64,000 bases of DNA from Amorphoplanes digitatis (GCF_014205335.1 NZ_JACHNH010000001.1:5574501-5638500); one strand, 5' to 3'; shown: positions 33,468 to 42,604, counted from the first letter of the stretch. Notes: a model not told the origin generated them from the letters alone. Translations and numbers: made by a program.

Positions 33468-34358
33468 TTATCGGAGCTGGCCCGCGGCGAGGCCGCTCTG
33501 CACCTGCCGGTGGAACAGCAGATAGGCGGCGATCACCGGCAGCATCGCGATGGTCATCCCGGCGAACAGGCCGCTGAAGTCGCCGCGGTATCCCTCGTTG
33601 ACCGCGAGCGCCGTCAGCCCCTGCGCCAGCACCCACTTGCGCTCCGCGCCCTCGCCCTGCATGAGCACGAGCGGCAGGACGTACTGGTTCCACTGGAACA
33701 GGAAGTTGAAGATGCCGACGCTGACCAGCCCGGGGCGGGCCATCGGCAGCATCACCGCGAAGAACAGCCGATAGTGCCCGCACCCGTCGACCATCGCGGC
33801 CTCGGCGACCGAGGTGGGCAGGGTGCGGAAGAACGCGGTCAGGAAGAACACCGTGAACGGCAGCGAGTAGGCCGCGTACACCAGCGTCAGGCCGGGCAGG
33901 GTGCCGAGCAGGCCCAGGTTGCGTACCACGAAGAAGAGCGGGACCAGCGCCAGGAAGACCGGGAACATCATGCCGCCGACGAAGGCGAGGTAGACGATCC
34001 GGCGGCCGCGGAAGCGGTAGCGGGCCAGGACGTACGCGGCCATGGCGCCGAGCAGCATGGTGAGTGCGAGCGCGCCGGTCACCACGATCACGCTGTTCAG
34101 GAAGTAACGGCCGATGTGCGCCTCGTTCCAGGCCCGGCCCCAGTTCTCCCACCGCAGCCGCGACGGCAGGCTCCACGGGTCGGTCAGGATCTCCTCGTCG
34201 CTCTTGAACGAGCTGAGCACCGCCCAGAGCAGCGGCAGGGTGGTCAGCAGCGCCCAGCCGATCAGGAACGCGTGCGAGAGCACCGGTACCCGGCGCGGGG
34301 GTGCCGGCGACCGCTGCTCGGGCGGCGACTCGCGGTGGGTCCGCGTGAGCACCGCCAT
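33468..34358 (-). CDS. ngcG: GlcNAc/chitobiose ABC transporter permease NgcG-like
   Basis: CUT1-family permease of 296 aa with six helices after a proline-rich cytoplasmic tail. The ATPase-contact loop is SVAEAAMVDGCGHYRLFFAV. The ATG shares its A with the preceding stop (TGATG). With the MalF-type permease and the NgcE-like receptor it matches the Streptomyces NgcEFG importer for N-acetylglucosamine and chitobiose; as there, no ATPase is encoded, so MsiK is the likely partner. Here the context suggests wall-derived GlcNAc or MurNAc-containing sugars. Confidence 0.88.
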   Translation of the reverse strand: MAVLTRTHRESPPEQRSPAPPRRVPVLSHAFLIGWALLTTLPLLWAVLSSFKSDEEILTDPWSLPSRLRWENWGRAWNEAHIGRYFLNSVIVVTGALALTMLLGAMAAYVLARYRFRGRRIVYLAFVGGMMFPVFLALVPLFFVVRNLGLLGTLPGLTLVYAAYSLPFTVFFLTAFFRTLPTSVAEAAMVDGCGHYRLFFAVMLPMARPGLVSVGIFNFLFQWNQYVLPLVLMQGEGAERKWVLAQGLTALAVNEGYRGDFSGLFAGMTIAMLPVIAAYLLFHRQVQSGLAAGQLR

Positions 34359-35263
34359 CACAGCTCCACCCGGTCGCGGCGGGTGACCCGCAGGAACATG
34401 GCCGCCACGGTGAGGGTCAGGAAGAACATCGCCACGCCGATGGCCGAGGCGTAGCCGAACTGCCCGTCGGCGAACGCGGTCTTGTACAGCCGCAGGCCGA
34501 CCACGTCCGACGACGAGCTCGGGCCGCCGTCGGTGATGATCTGCACCACGGCGAAGCCGTCGATCGCGAGGATCGCCAGGTACACCCAGGCCACCTGGAT
34601 GGTGTCCCACACCAGCGGCACCGTGATCCGGACCAGCGTGGTGAGCCGGCTCGCGCCGTCGAGCAGGGCCGCCTCGTAGAGGTCGCGGGGTATCGACTGC
34701 ATGGCCGCGCTGAAGAGGACCACGTAGAAGCCGACGTTCATCCAGACGAGCACGGCCATCACGCACCAGAACGAGAACCGCGGATCGCCCAGCCAGGCCA
34801 CGGCGAGCCCGTCCAGCCCGATCGCGCGGAGGATGCCGTTGACCATGCCGGTGTGCGGTGCGTACATCTCCTTCCAGAGCACGCCGACGATCGCCACCGA
34901 GAGCACCTGCGGGAAGAAGTAGACGACGCGGTAGAAGCCGGCACCGCGTACGCCGTGGACGCCGACCCGGTCCGAGCGGCCGCCGACGCTGATCATCGAG
35001 GCGAAGAAGAGCCCGAGCAGAATCGTCGCCACCGGCAGCAGCACGAGCATCAGAGCGTTGTGCCGCAGCGCGTTCCAGAAGTAGCCGTCGCCGGCCAGCC
35101 GCCGGAAGTTGTCCAGGCCGACGAACTCGTAGTCCGGCGACAGCCCGCTCCAGTTCGTGCCGGCTATCTGGAACGCCTGCGCGTACGGCGAGACGACGAA
35201 GATTCCGTACAGGAGCAGGGGTGGGATCAGGAAGGTGGCGATGAACAGCCGCTTGCCGCGCAC
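34358..35263 (-). CDS. ngcF: GlcNAc/chitobiose ABC transporter permease NgcF-like
   Basis: MalF-type permease of 301 aa. Membrane segments begin FIATFLIPPLLLYGIFVVSP; the contact loop is LYEAALLDGASRLTTLVRIT. It includes the periplasmic YDF-type region FVGLDNFRRLAGDGYFWNAL. The GTG start lies 1 nt after the receptor gene's stop, and its stop overlaps ngcG. It forms the transport channel together with NgcG. Confidence 0.88.
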   Translation of the reverse strand: MRGKRLFIATFLIPPLLLYGIFVVSPYAQAFQIAGTNWSGLSPDYEFVGLDNFRRLAGDGYFWNALRHNALMLVLLPVATILLGLFFASMISVGGRSDRVGVHGVRGAGFYRVVYFFPQVLSVAIVGVLWKEMYAPHTGMVNGILRAIGLDGLAVAWLGDPRFSFWCVMAVLVWMNVGFYVVLFSAAMQSIPRDLYEAALLDGASRLTTLVRITVPLVWDTIQVAWVYLAILAIDGFAVVQIITDGGPSSSSDVVGLRLYKTAFADGQFGYASAIGVAMFFLTLTVAAMFLRVTRRDRVEL

Positions 35264-35264
35264 C

Positions 35265-36668
35265 TCAGGCCCGCTTGTACTTCTTGACCGCGGGGTCCTG
35301 GGCGAACTCGTCGGCGGACTTCTGCACCTGCTCGCACCACTGCGCCGCGTTGATCCGCTTGGTGTACAGCTCGGCGCAGGCCGCGTCCACCCGCTCGCGC
35401 TCCAGCTTGCGGTAGTACGACGAGTACAGCCAGGTGAACGCGGTGCCCTTGGACGCCTCGATCAGGCCGGTCACCGACGCGAGGCCCGGGCCGAGCTCGA
35501 TGCCGGCGCCGGCGCCTTTCACGCAGGTGAGGCTGCTGACCTTGCGGGTGAAGTCGGAGGCGCCCTGCTGCGAGAGCATGACCCGCAGGTACTCCAGGCC
35601 GCCGCGGACGTTCTTGCCCTTGGTAGGGACGATGAACGGCTCGCTGCCGGTGCCGCGGAACGCCTCGAACGGCATCTTGTCGCTCGTGGTGAGGCTGGGC
35701 GTCGGCGCGACGGCCATCCGGAAGTCCGGCGGGGTGACCGACTTCTGCTCGTTCTCCAGCCACGATCCACAGGAGACGAACGCGGCGTGGCCCCGGCACC
35801 ACTCGGTCTGCGACTGCACGTGGTCCATGCCCTCGGCGCCCGGCTGGAGGAAGCCGTCGACGGCGAGCTGGTAGTAGGCCTCGGCGGCGGCCCGGACCGC
35901 CTCGTGCTTCCAGGCGTTCGGCTCCAGGTTGTCGATCGCCTTGATCACCTCGATGCCGCCCAGCTTGCCGGCCGCGGCGAGGATCGGCCAGCTCATGTAG
36001 CGGGAGTGCTTGCCCGGGTAGGTCCAGGGCGCGATGCCGGCCGCCTTGATCTTCTTGCAGAGGGCGATCATCTCGTCCCAGGTCTTCGGGTACTGCCAGC
36101 CCTTCGACTCGAAGAGCTTCCGCGAGTACCAGACGCCGTACGCCGAGTAGGCGTAGTTCAGCGACAGGAATTTACCGTCGTACGAGCCGACGTCGACGAT
36201 GCCGGGCAGCAGCGTGTCGCGTACCTTCTTGGCCGGGTCGTCGAGGCTCGGCGCGTCGAGCAGCTCGCCGAGATCGGTGAGCGCGCCCTGCGAGACCAGG
36301 CCGTTGAAGTCGATCTGGCTGCCTCCCGAGTTGTTCACCACGTCCGGCGGGTCGCCCGCGACGAACCGCGGCTGCAGCGTCTCGGCGATCTTCTGGGTGG
36401 ACGAGTGCTTGATCTCCGCCTTGGGGTAGCGCTCCTGGTACATCGCCTCGTGCGCCTTGGCGTACTCCTCGCCGAAGCCGCCGTTGAAGATGACCACCTC
36501 CAGCGGTGCGTCCTCTTTCACACCCAGCGGGTTGGCCGCGCTGACCTCGCCCTTGGCGTCGGACTCGGTGTCGTCGTCGCCGCCCATCGCGCACCCGGCG
36601 AGTGTGCCCGCGGCGGCGACGCCCGCCGCGCCGTTGAGCAGCCCGCGCCGGCTGATCCGGTATCCCAT
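35265..36668 (-). CDS. ngcE: N-acetylglucosamine/chitobiose-binding lipoprotein NgcE-like
   Basis: Receptor of 467 aa. The N-terminus RISRRGLLNGAAGVAAAG is a twin-arginine-type lipoprotein signal ending at LAGC. The mature domain shows the NgcE pattern: LEVVIFNGGFGEEYAKAHEA, GDPPDVVNNSGGSQIDFNGL, YAYSAYGVWYSRKLFESKGW and FVSCGSWLENEQ. Length and motifs fit the NgcE branch of SBP_bac_1 rather than maltose or cellobiose receptors. It lies 13 bp after the serine hydrolase gene and starts the transporter cluster. Given NagZ, NamZ and MurQ around it, cell-wall sugars are a likely cargo. Confidence 0.9.
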   Translation of the reverse strand: MGYRISRRGLLNGAAGVAAAGTLAGCAMGGDDDTESDAKGEVSAANPLGVKEDAPLEVVIFNGGFGEEYAKAHEAMYQERYPKAEIKHSSTQKIAETLQPRFVAGDPPDVVNNSGGSQIDFNGLVSQGALTDLGELLDAPSLDDPAKKVRDTLLPGIVDVGSYDGKFLSLNYAYSAYGVWYSRKLFESKGWQYPKTWDEMIALCKKIKAAGIAPWTYPGKHSRYMSWPILAAAGKLGGIEVIKAIDNLEPNAWKHEAVRAAAEAYYQLAVDGFLQPGAEGMDHVQSQTEWCRGHAAFVSCGSWLENEQKSVTPPDFRMAVAPTPSLTTSDKMPFEAFRGTGSEPFIVPTKGKNVRGGLEYLRVMLSQQGASDFTRKVSSLTCVKGAGAGIELGPGLASVTGLIEASKGTAFTWLYSSYYRKLERERVDAACAELYTKRINAAQWCEQVQKSADEFAQDPAVKKYKRA

Positions 36669-36681
36669 GTTCGGCTCCCGC

Positions 36682-38442
36682 CTAAGAGTTCACTGATGGG
36701 TTCCAGCCGTCGGCGGCGAAGGTGGTCGCGCCGTCGACGAGAAGCGCTCCGGGCTCGAAGACCCGGAGACGGTCGAGCAGGACGCCGCGGCCCTGCGAGG
36801 CGGCGTCGGTGCGGTAGCTCAGCCGCAGCCGGGTGGTCCCGGCGGGCACGTCGGCGGCGGCCAGCCACCAGTGGCGGCCCCCGAAGCCGGTGAACGTGCC
36901 GTCGCCCGTCACCGTCTCCCGGCCGGAGCGCAGGGTCGTCGGCAGCGGCGCCCAGCTCACCCCGTCGGCCGACCACTCCAGCGTCGCCGTGTCGTAGCCC
37001 GGCTCGGTGTCGTACCAGAGCAGGAACGAGGCCCGTGCCCGCTCACCCGCCGCGCGCCGCAGCGGCGCGGTCAGCGTCATGACCGCGCCGTCGCGCAGCT
37101 CGGTCCGCCAGGGCTCGCCGCCGGCGAGCGCGTGGACCGGGTGCGCGGCCGCGAACGTACGCGCCAGCGCGCGCCGCGCGACGTTGTTGCTCCCCCAGGC
37201 CCGGTCGGGGTGCACCCGGTTGCTGAGCAGGATGAGGAAGGACTGGTCGAGCGGGTCGATGACGATCGACGTGCCGGTGAACCCGGTATGCCCGAAGGTC
37301 ACCGGCGAGGTCATCCCGTCCATGTACCAGTGCTTGGCGAGCTCGAAGCCGAGCCCGCGGGCGCTCTCGGGGTACCGGGGCCGCAGGTCCGCGTTGTAGT
37401 CGACGAGCGCCTGGCGGACCATCGGCCGGGACAGGATCCGCCGGCCCCGGTAGGTGCCGCCGTCGAGCAGCATCTGGCACAGGACCGCCAGGTCGTCCAC
37501 GGTGGAGAAGACGCCGGCGTGCCCGGCCACGCCACCGAGGGACCAGGCGTTCTCGTCGTGCACCTGGCCCCAGACCACGCCGCGGTTCACGTACGGCTGG
37601 TACTCGGTGGCGGCGGTCCGGTCCCGCTGCCCGGCGCCGGGGTTGTAGCCGGTGTCGTGCATGCCGAGCGGGCCGGTGACCCCGGCACGGACCGCGTCGG
37701 CGAGGGACTCGCCGGTGACCCGCTGGACCAGCACGCCGAGCGCGATCAGGCCGATGTCGGAGTAGACGTACTGAGCGCCGGGCGCCGACCCGGCCGTCAC
37801 CGGAGTGACGAGCGCCGCGGCGGTCCGCTCCTCGGGCGTGCCGTACCGGGAGTAGAACGGCAGGAACGCCGGCAGTCCGGAGGTGTGGGTGAGCAGGTTC
37901 CGTACCGTCACCGATTCCTTGCCGCCGGCCGCGAACTCCGGGACCGAGTCCGCGACCGGCGCGTCCAGGTCCACCCGTCCGGCCTCGACCTGCTGGAGCA
38001 CGACGATCGTGGTGAACAGCTTGGAGATCGAGGCGAGGTCCCACAGGGTGTCGGTGCGGGCCGGTATCCGCTGCCGCGGCGGCAGCTCGGCGATCCCGCC
38101 GCCGGGGTCGGCGGTGTAGCGGACCGCGTCACCGACCGCGAACCGCGACACCACGACGCCGTGGTGCGCGGCGAGCACGGCGGCGCCCGCGTACGCGGGG
38201 CGCCCGGGATGGTCCGGCGTCGCCTCGAGGTAGGACGCGGCGATGCCGGGCAGCGCGGCGACCCGGTCCGGCAGCAGGCCGGCCTCGTACGCGGTGCCGG
38301 TGCGCAGTACGTCGTGCCGGAACCGGATGTCGGCGGGCGTGACGGCCGGCGCCGCCGCCGGGGCGGGCTCGGCGGCCGCGGGCGCGCCGGCGACCAGGCA
38401 GGCGAGCACGCAGAGCGGGGGCAGGAACCGAAGTCTGATCAT
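36682..38442 (-). CDS. Secreted beta-lactamase-family serine hydrolase with C-terminal beta-sandwich
   Basis: 586 aa exported protein (signal ending near APAAAEP). The beta-lactamase/transpeptidase-like domain has S-x-x-K in LASISKLFTTIVVLQ, a Tyr triad YSD, and a HTG element GHTGFTGTSIVIDP that replaces KTG, as in penicillin-binding esterases. A conserved LGGVAGHAGVFSTVDDLAVL follows the middle. The C-terminal 130 residues form a jelly-roll-like domain (LEWSADGVSWAPLPTTL). GGAGAGG supports the ATG. It is first in the operon with ngcEFG. A muropeptide amidase or peptidase role upstream of sugar release is plausible but not shown. Confidence 0.87.
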   Translation of the reverse strand: MIRLRFLPPLCVLACLVAGAPAAAEPAPAAAPAVTPADIRFRHDVLRTGTAYEAGLLPDRVAALPGIAASYLEATPDHPGRPAYAGAAVLAAHHGVVVSRFAVGDAVRYTADPGGGIAELPPRQRIPARTDTLWDLASISKLFTTIVVLQQVEAGRVDLDAPVADSVPEFAAGGKESVTVRNLLTHTSGLPAFLPFYSRYGTPEERTAAALVTPVTAGSAPGAQYVYSDIGLIALGVLVQRVTGESLADAVRAGVTGPLGMHDTGYNPGAGQRDRTAATEYQPYVNRGVVWGQVHDENAWSLGGVAGHAGVFSTVDDLAVLCQMLLDGGTYRGRRILSRPMVRQALVDYNADLRPRYPESARGLGFELAKHWYMDGMTSPVTFGHTGFTGTSIVIDPLDQSFLILLSNRVHPDRAWGSNNVARRALARTFAAAHPVHALAGGEPWRTELRDGAVMTLTAPLRRAAGERARASFLLWYDTEPGYDTATLEWSADGVSWAPLPTTLRSGRETVTGDGTFTGFGGRHWWLAAADVPAGTTRLRLSYRTDAASQGRGVLLDRLRVFEPGALLVDGATTFAADGWNPSVNS

Positions 38443-38470
38443 CAACGCCTCTCCATACGTCGATCTGTCG

Positions 38471-38499
38471 AGGATGAATGTTTCCTTCGTAACTGGCAA
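38471..38499 (-). promoter_or_regulatory. Promoter of the serine hydrolase-ngcEFG operon
   Basis: On the minus strand TTGCCA (38499-38494) and CATCCT (38476-38471) are spaced by 17 bp, with the ATG at 38442. AGGAAACATTC (38486-38476, minus) covers the spacer and -10 edge and resembles the AGGAAACTTTTC before the RpiR gene. Confidence 0.55.
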
Positions 38500-38514
38500 G
38501 AGGGGCGAATGTTA

Positions 38515-38543
38515 TTGCCATACCACGGCGACCCGGCTACCTT
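38515..38543 (+). promoter_or_regulatory. Leaderless promoter of nagZ
   Basis: TTGCCA (38515-38520) and TACCTT (38538-38543) are spaced by exactly 17 bp. The -10 ends 8 nt before the ATG at 38552 and no ribosome-binding site exists, so the mRNA is probably leaderless. GAATGTT occurs at 38507 and again at 38476 as a direct repeat. Confidence 0.65.
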
Positions 38544-38551
38544 CTGGCACC

Positions 38552-40300
38552 ATGCGAACGCGTCCCGTGGCTCTTCTCGCTCTCGCCACCCTGGGTCTCA
38601 CGGTTCCCGCCGTTCCGGCCGCCGCGAACCCCGCACCGTCACCGGTCGACTCGGCCCTGGCCCGGATGACGTTGCCGCAGAAGATCGGTCAGCTCTTCAC
38701 CACCTACGTCTACGGCAACGACGCGAACACGCCGTCGGCCGCCGACGCCGCCGCCAACCGCCGCCTGTACGGCGTGGACACCCCGGCGGAGGTCGTCGCG
38801 AAGTACCACCTCGGCGGCGTCATCTACTTCGCCTGGACCAACAGCCTCCAGAGCCCGCGCCAGATCACCACGCTCAGCAACGGGCTACAGGCCGCCTCCG
38901 CCGGCGTCCCGCTGACCATCTCCACCGACCAGGAGCACGGCGTCGTCTCCCGGATGCCCGCGCCGGCCACCCAGTTCCCCGGCGGGATGGCGCTCGGCGC
39001 CGGACGCAGCGTGCTCGACGCGTACCGCACCGGGCAGGTCACCGGCGCCGAGCTGCGCGCGGTCGGCATCAACCAGGCCTGGGCCCCGGTGGCCGACGTC
39101 AACGTGAACCCCGCCAACCCGGTCATCGGGGTGCGCTCGTTCGGCAGCGACCCGAAGCTCGCCGCCGCGCTCACCGCGAGCCAGGTGCTCGGGCTCCAGC
39201 GCGGCGCGAACGCCTCCGCCTCCGCCAAGCACTTCCCCGGGCACGGCGACACCGCCACCGACAGCCACACCGGCCTGCCGGTGATCACGCACACCCGCGA
39301 GGAGTGGCAGCGCGTCGACGCGCCGCCGTTCAAGGCCGCCATCGCGGCCGGCGTCGACGCCATCATGAGCGCGCACATCGTGGTGCCGGCGCTCGACCCG
39401 GCCGGCGACCCGGCCACCCTGTCGCAGCCGATCATCACCGGGCTGCTCCGCGGCGAGCTCGGCTACCGCGGCGTGATCGTCAGCGACTCCCTGGAGATGG
39501 CCGGCGTACGCCAGAAGTACGGCGACGACCGGGTGCCGGTGCTGGCGCTCAAGGCCGGCGTCGACATGCTGCTGATGCCCCCGAACATGCAGGTGGCGTA
39601 CGACGCCGTGCTCGGCGCGGTCGCCTCCGGCGAGCTCACCGAGGCCCGCATCGACGCCTCGGTGCGCCGCATCCTCACCCTCAAGCAGAAGCGCGGCCTG
39701 CTCGCCTGGACGCCGCTCGACCCGGCCGCGGCCGAACGCGCCGTCGGCTCGCCCGAGCACGTCCGCGTCGCCCGGTCCGTCACCGACCGCACCGTCACCG
39801 CGATCCGCAACGACGCGGGCCTGCTCCCCTGGTCTCACGCCGGGAAGTCCGTGCTGGTCACGGGGTGGAACTCCAGCGCATACAACAACGTCGCGGTGCT
39901 GGCCGGCGCGCTCGGCGCCACACCGCTGGTCACCAACCTGCCGAACGACGCCAAGATCGCCGAGGCGGTCGCCGCGGCGGGCACCCACGACCTCACCGTG
40001 GTGCTCACCAGCAGGGCGTGGGACACCACGGTCGCCGATCCGGGCGGTCGGCAGCAGGCCCTCGTGAAAGCCCTGGTGGCGGCCGGCAAGCCGGTCGTCG
40101 TGGTGGCGGTCCGCGACCCGTACGACATCGCGGCGCTGCCGGAGGTCACCACCTACCTGGCCACCTACAGCTTCACCGGTGTCGCCATGGAGTCCCTCGC
40201 AAAGGTGCTGCTCGGCACCGCGCCGCCGCGCGGCAGGCTGCCGGTCGAGATACCCGGGACCTATCCGTACGGGCACGGGCTGAGCTGGAGCGTCCCGTGA
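38552..40300 (+). CDS. nagZ: Secreted beta-N-acetylglucosaminidase, GH3 NagZ-type
   Basis: 582 aa exported enzyme (signal ending near PAVPAAANP) that removes terminal GlcNAc from muropeptide or chitin fragments. GH3 NagZ features: STDQEHGVVSRMP, the catalytic loop KHFPGHGDTATDSH (about 226) with the unusual Asp-His acid/base of NagZ enzymes, and the nucleophile Asp in VIVSDSLEMAGV (about D311). A C-terminal alpha/beta sandwich (SVLVTGWNSSAYNNVAVLAG) is present, as in two-domain Gram-positive NagZ. The leaderless promoter fixes the ATG. Its stop overlaps namZ (GTGA), so the two exo-hydrolases are made together. Confidence 0.92.
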   Translation: MRTRPVALLALATLGLTVPAVPAAANPAPSPVDSALARMTLPQKIGQLFTTYVYGNDANTPSAADAAANRRLYGVDTPAEVVAKYHLGGVIYFAWTNSLQSPRQITTLSNGLQAASAGVPLTISTDQEHGVVSRMPAPATQFPGGMALGAGRSVLDAYRTGQVTGAELRAVGINQAWAPVADVNVNPANPVIGVRSFGSDPKLAAALTASQVLGLQRGANASASAKHFPGHGDTATDSHTGLPVITHTREEWQRVDAPPFKAAIAAGVDAIMSAHIVVPALDPAGDPATLSQPIITGLLRGELGYRGVIVSDSLEMAGVRQKYGDDRVPVLALKAGVDMLLMPPNMQVAYDAVLGAVASGELTEARIDASVRRILTLKQKRGLLAWTPLDPAAAERAVGSPEHVRVARSVTDRTVTAIRNDAGLLPWSHAGKSVLVTGWNSSAYNNVAVLAGALGATPLVTNLPNDAKIAEAVAAAGTHDLTVVLTSRAWDTTVADPGGRQQALVKALVAAGKPVVVVAVRDPYDIAALPEVTTYLATYSFTGVAMESLAKVLLGTAPPRGRLPVEIPGTYPYGHGLSWSVP

Positions 40301-41574
40301 ACCGTCGTGGCCTGCTGGCCGCGGGCGCGGCCGGTGCCGCCGCCGGGCTGACCCTCGGCGGACCGGCCGCCGCGAAGCCCGGCCTGCTCCCCCGGGTCCC
40401 CGTGCGGACCGGCCTGGACCGGCTCGCCGCGGCCGGCTGGGACGCGGTCCGGGGCGAGCGGATCGGGGTCGTCTCCAACCCGACCGGCGTGGACGGCGGG
40501 TACCGGCACCTGGTGGACCGGATGCACGCCGACGGCGTGACCATCGGCGGCGTCTTCGGCCCCGAGCACGGCTTCCGCGGCTCGGCGCAGGCCGGCGGCA
40601 GCGAGGGCACCGGCACCGACGCCCGCACCGGGCTGACCGTGTACGACGCCTACCTCGCCTCGCAGGCCAGGTGGGCCGAGATGTTCACCGCCGCCGGGGT
40701 ACGCACCGTCGTCTTCGACATCCAGGACGTCGGCGCCCGCTTCTACACCTACATCTACACGCTGTACGACTCGATGGTCGCGGCCGCCCGGCTGGGCCTG
40801 CGCTACCTGGTGCTGGACCGGCCCAACCCGATCGGCGGCCGCGCGTACGGGCCGATGATGACCGACGGCTTCACCTCCGGCGTTGGCCGGCTGAAGATCG
40901 TGCAGCAGCACGGCATGACCGTCGGCGAGCTGGCCCGCTTCTACAACGGCGAGTTCCTTCCCGTCGAGGCGGGGCGGCCGGTGGACCTCGACGTGATCGA
41001 CTGCCGGGGCTGGCACGCCCGGCTGCGGGCCGGCGACACCGATCTGCCGTGGGTGCTGCCCAGCCCGAACATGCCCACACCGGACACCGCGGTGGTCTAC
41101 CCCGGAACCGGCATGTTCGAGGGGGTGTCCTCGCTGTCCGAGGGGCGCGGCACCACCCGGCCGTTCGAGCTGATCGGCGGGCCGGACTTCGACCACCACT
41201 GGTGCGACCGGGTGACGGCGCTGAACCTGCCCGGCGTGGAGTTCCGCGAGGCGTACTTCACCCCGACGTTCAACAAGTTCGCCAACCGGCTCTGCGCGGG
41301 CATCGAGGTCAAGGTGACCGACCAGGCCGCGTACGACCCGATCCGTACGGCGGTCGGCATGCTGGTGGAGGCCCGCCGCCAGGCGGCGTTCGCGTGGCGG
41401 GTGGACGGCGGCACCCGGCACTGGATCGACCTGCTCACCGGCTCGTCGCGGCTGCGCACGATGATCGACGCGGGCGCGGGCACCGACGACGTGGTCGGTG
41501 CGTGGGCCGGCGAACTGGCCGAGTTCGAGGCGCGGCGGCGGCCGTACCTGCGCTACTCCCGGCTCGGCTCGTGA
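40297..41574 (+). CDS. namZ: Exo-beta-N-acetylmuramidase NamZ (DUF1343)
   Basis: 425 aa with a twin-arginine-like signal (NRRGLLAAGAAGAAAGLTLG). The DUF1343/NamZ core shows GERIGVVSNPTGVD, GGVFGPEHGFRG, TVVFDIQDVGARFYTYIYTL, LDRPNPIGGRAYG and PSPNMPTPDTAVVYPGT. NamZ enzymes remove MurNAc from the non-reducing end of peptidoglycan, complementing NagZ, which exposes it by removing GlcNAc. The GTG overlaps the nagZ stop. Its last 22 bp overlap the convergent kinase gene. Assignment is strong on motifs and context. Confidence 0.93.
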   Translation: MNRRGLLAAGAAGAAAGLTLGGPAAAKPGLLPRVPVRTGLDRLAAAGWDAVRGERIGVVSNPTGVDGGYRHLVDRMHADGVTIGGVFGPEHGFRGSAQAGGSEGTGTDARTGLTVYDAYLASQARWAEMFTAAGVRTVVFDIQDVGARFYTYIYTLYDSMVAAARLGLRYLVLDRPNPIGGRAYGPMMTDGFTSGVGRLKIVQQHGMTVGELARFYNGEFLPVEAGRPVDLDVIDCRGWHARLRAGDTDLPWVLPSPNMPTPDTAVVYPGTGMFEGVSSLSEGRGTTRPFELIGGPDFDHHWCDRVTALNLPGVEFREAYFTPTFNKFANRLCAGIEVKVTDQAAYDPIRTAVGMLVEARRQAAFAWRVDGGTRHWIDLLTGSSRLRTMIDAGAGTDDVVGAWAGELAEFEARRRPYLRYSRLGS

Positions 41575-42536
41575 CGGGCGCCGGTCAGCCGCGCGTGCAC
41601 CACCGGCGCCACGGGGGCGCCGGTGAGCAGGCCGACGGCGAGCGCCGCCGCCCCGCCGGCGCCGTCGCGGGCCGCGCGGGGCTCAGCGCCGGTGCGGGCC
41701 AGCAGGCCGGCGCGCACCGCGCGGCCGACCGGCCCCGGGTTGAGCAGCACCGACCCGGCCAGCACCACGACGGCGCCGGGTGGCGGCCCGACGCTGTCGA
41801 AGGTGTGCAGCAGGCGGCCGGCGGCCGCGGCGCAAATCCGCACCGCCACCGGGTCGCCGGACTCGCAGGCGGCGCCGACCGCGGGCGCCAGCCGGCCGAG
41901 CGCGGCGGGCGGCGCGGCGAACCCGGCGGCGAGCAGCGCCTGCGCGACGTCCTCTCCGGACGGTCCCGCCACACCGAAGTGCGCGCACGCGGCGTCCACC
42001 AGGGTGGTCGGCTCGCCACGGCCGTCGAGCGCGGCGAGGACCGCGCGCAGCGCGCGCACCCCGATCCACACCGCGGAACCCTCGTCGCCCAGCAGCCAGC
42101 CGTACCCGTCGCAGCGGCGCCGCAGCACGCCGCCGGAGAACCGGGCGGCCAGCGCGCCGGTGCCGGAGAGCAGCAACACGCCGTCGGGCTCGGCGGTGCC
42201 GGCCGCGTACGCGACCTCGAGGTCGGTCACCGTGACCGGCTCGCCGGTCAGCCCGGCGTCGCGCCAGGCGCGCGCCGCTGCCGCGCGGAACGCGCCACGG
42301 CCGGCGCCGGCCGATCCGGCCGCGCCGAGGACGCCGAGGCGCACCGTCGAACGGTCGACCGCCGCCAGCGACGCGGTCAGCGCCGCGCACAGGCTCGCGC
42401 CCACCTCGCCGCCGCTGCTGTTGCGGTTCGCGCCGCCGGCCGTGCCCCGGCCCACCACCTCGCCGTCGAGGGTCGCGACCACGCAACGCGTGGTGGTGGC
42501 ACCCGCGTCGACACCGATCACCAACGTCGCACCCAT
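41553..42536 (-). CDS. BadF/BcrA-type N-acetylhexosamine kinase (GlcNAc/MurNAc kinase candidate)
   Basis: 327 aa actin-fold ATPase. Phosphate motif VIGVDAGATTTRCVVATLDG at the N-terminus, then GGANRNSSGG, SGTGALAARF and YGWLLGDEGSAVWIG, typical of BadF-family N-acetylglucosamine kinases. Clostridial MurK of this family phosphorylates both GlcNAc and MurNAc, and here the gene faces an RpiR-murQ operon, so providing MurNAc-6-P for MurQ is the likely job. A -10-like TACGGT on the minus strand 9 nt before the ATG suggests leaderless transcription. Confidence 0.88.
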   Translation of the reverse strand: MGATLVIGVDAGATTTRCVVATLDGEVVGRGTAGGANRNSSGGEVGASLCAALTASLAAVDRSTVRLGVLGAAGSAGAGRGAFRAAAARAWRDAGLTGEPVTVTDLEVAYAAGTAEPDGVLLLSGTGALAARFSGGVLRRRCDGYGWLLGDEGSAVWIGVRALRAVLAALDGRGEPTTLVDAACAHFGVAGPSGEDVAQALLAAGFAAPPAALGRLAPAVGAACESGDPVAVRICAAAAGRLLHTFDSVGPPPGAVVVLAGSVLLNPGPVGRAVRAGLLARTGAEPRAARDGAGGAAALAVGLLTGAPVAPVVHARLTGARHEPSRE

Positions 42537-42591
42537 CGTCCGGTGACCGTACCCTTCGGTGGAGACAATTGACCACGCACGACGAGCATAG

Positions 42592-42601
42592 GAAACTTTT
42601 C
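42592..42601. promoter_or_regulatory. GAAACTTTTC, candidate RpiR/MurR operator
   Basis: GAAA-N2-TTTC symmetry immediately before the ATG at 42605, in the 68-bp gap between the kinase and regulator genes. AGGAAAC plus TT(T)C recurs in the ngcEFG promoter region, consistent with one regulon. Confidence 0.5.
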
Positions 42602-42604
42602 TCC

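Noticed and set aside
38443..38551. Search for a DasR-type operator before nagZ/ngcEFG
   Set aside because: No TGGTCTAGACCA-like sequence is present in the gap; other repeats are described instead.
36871..41574. A very long open frame on the plus strand across several genes
   Set aside because: Only its last part (namZ) is real. The rest is antisense or out of frame to recognised genes and gives Arg/Pro/Ala-rich translation typical of high-GC shadows.
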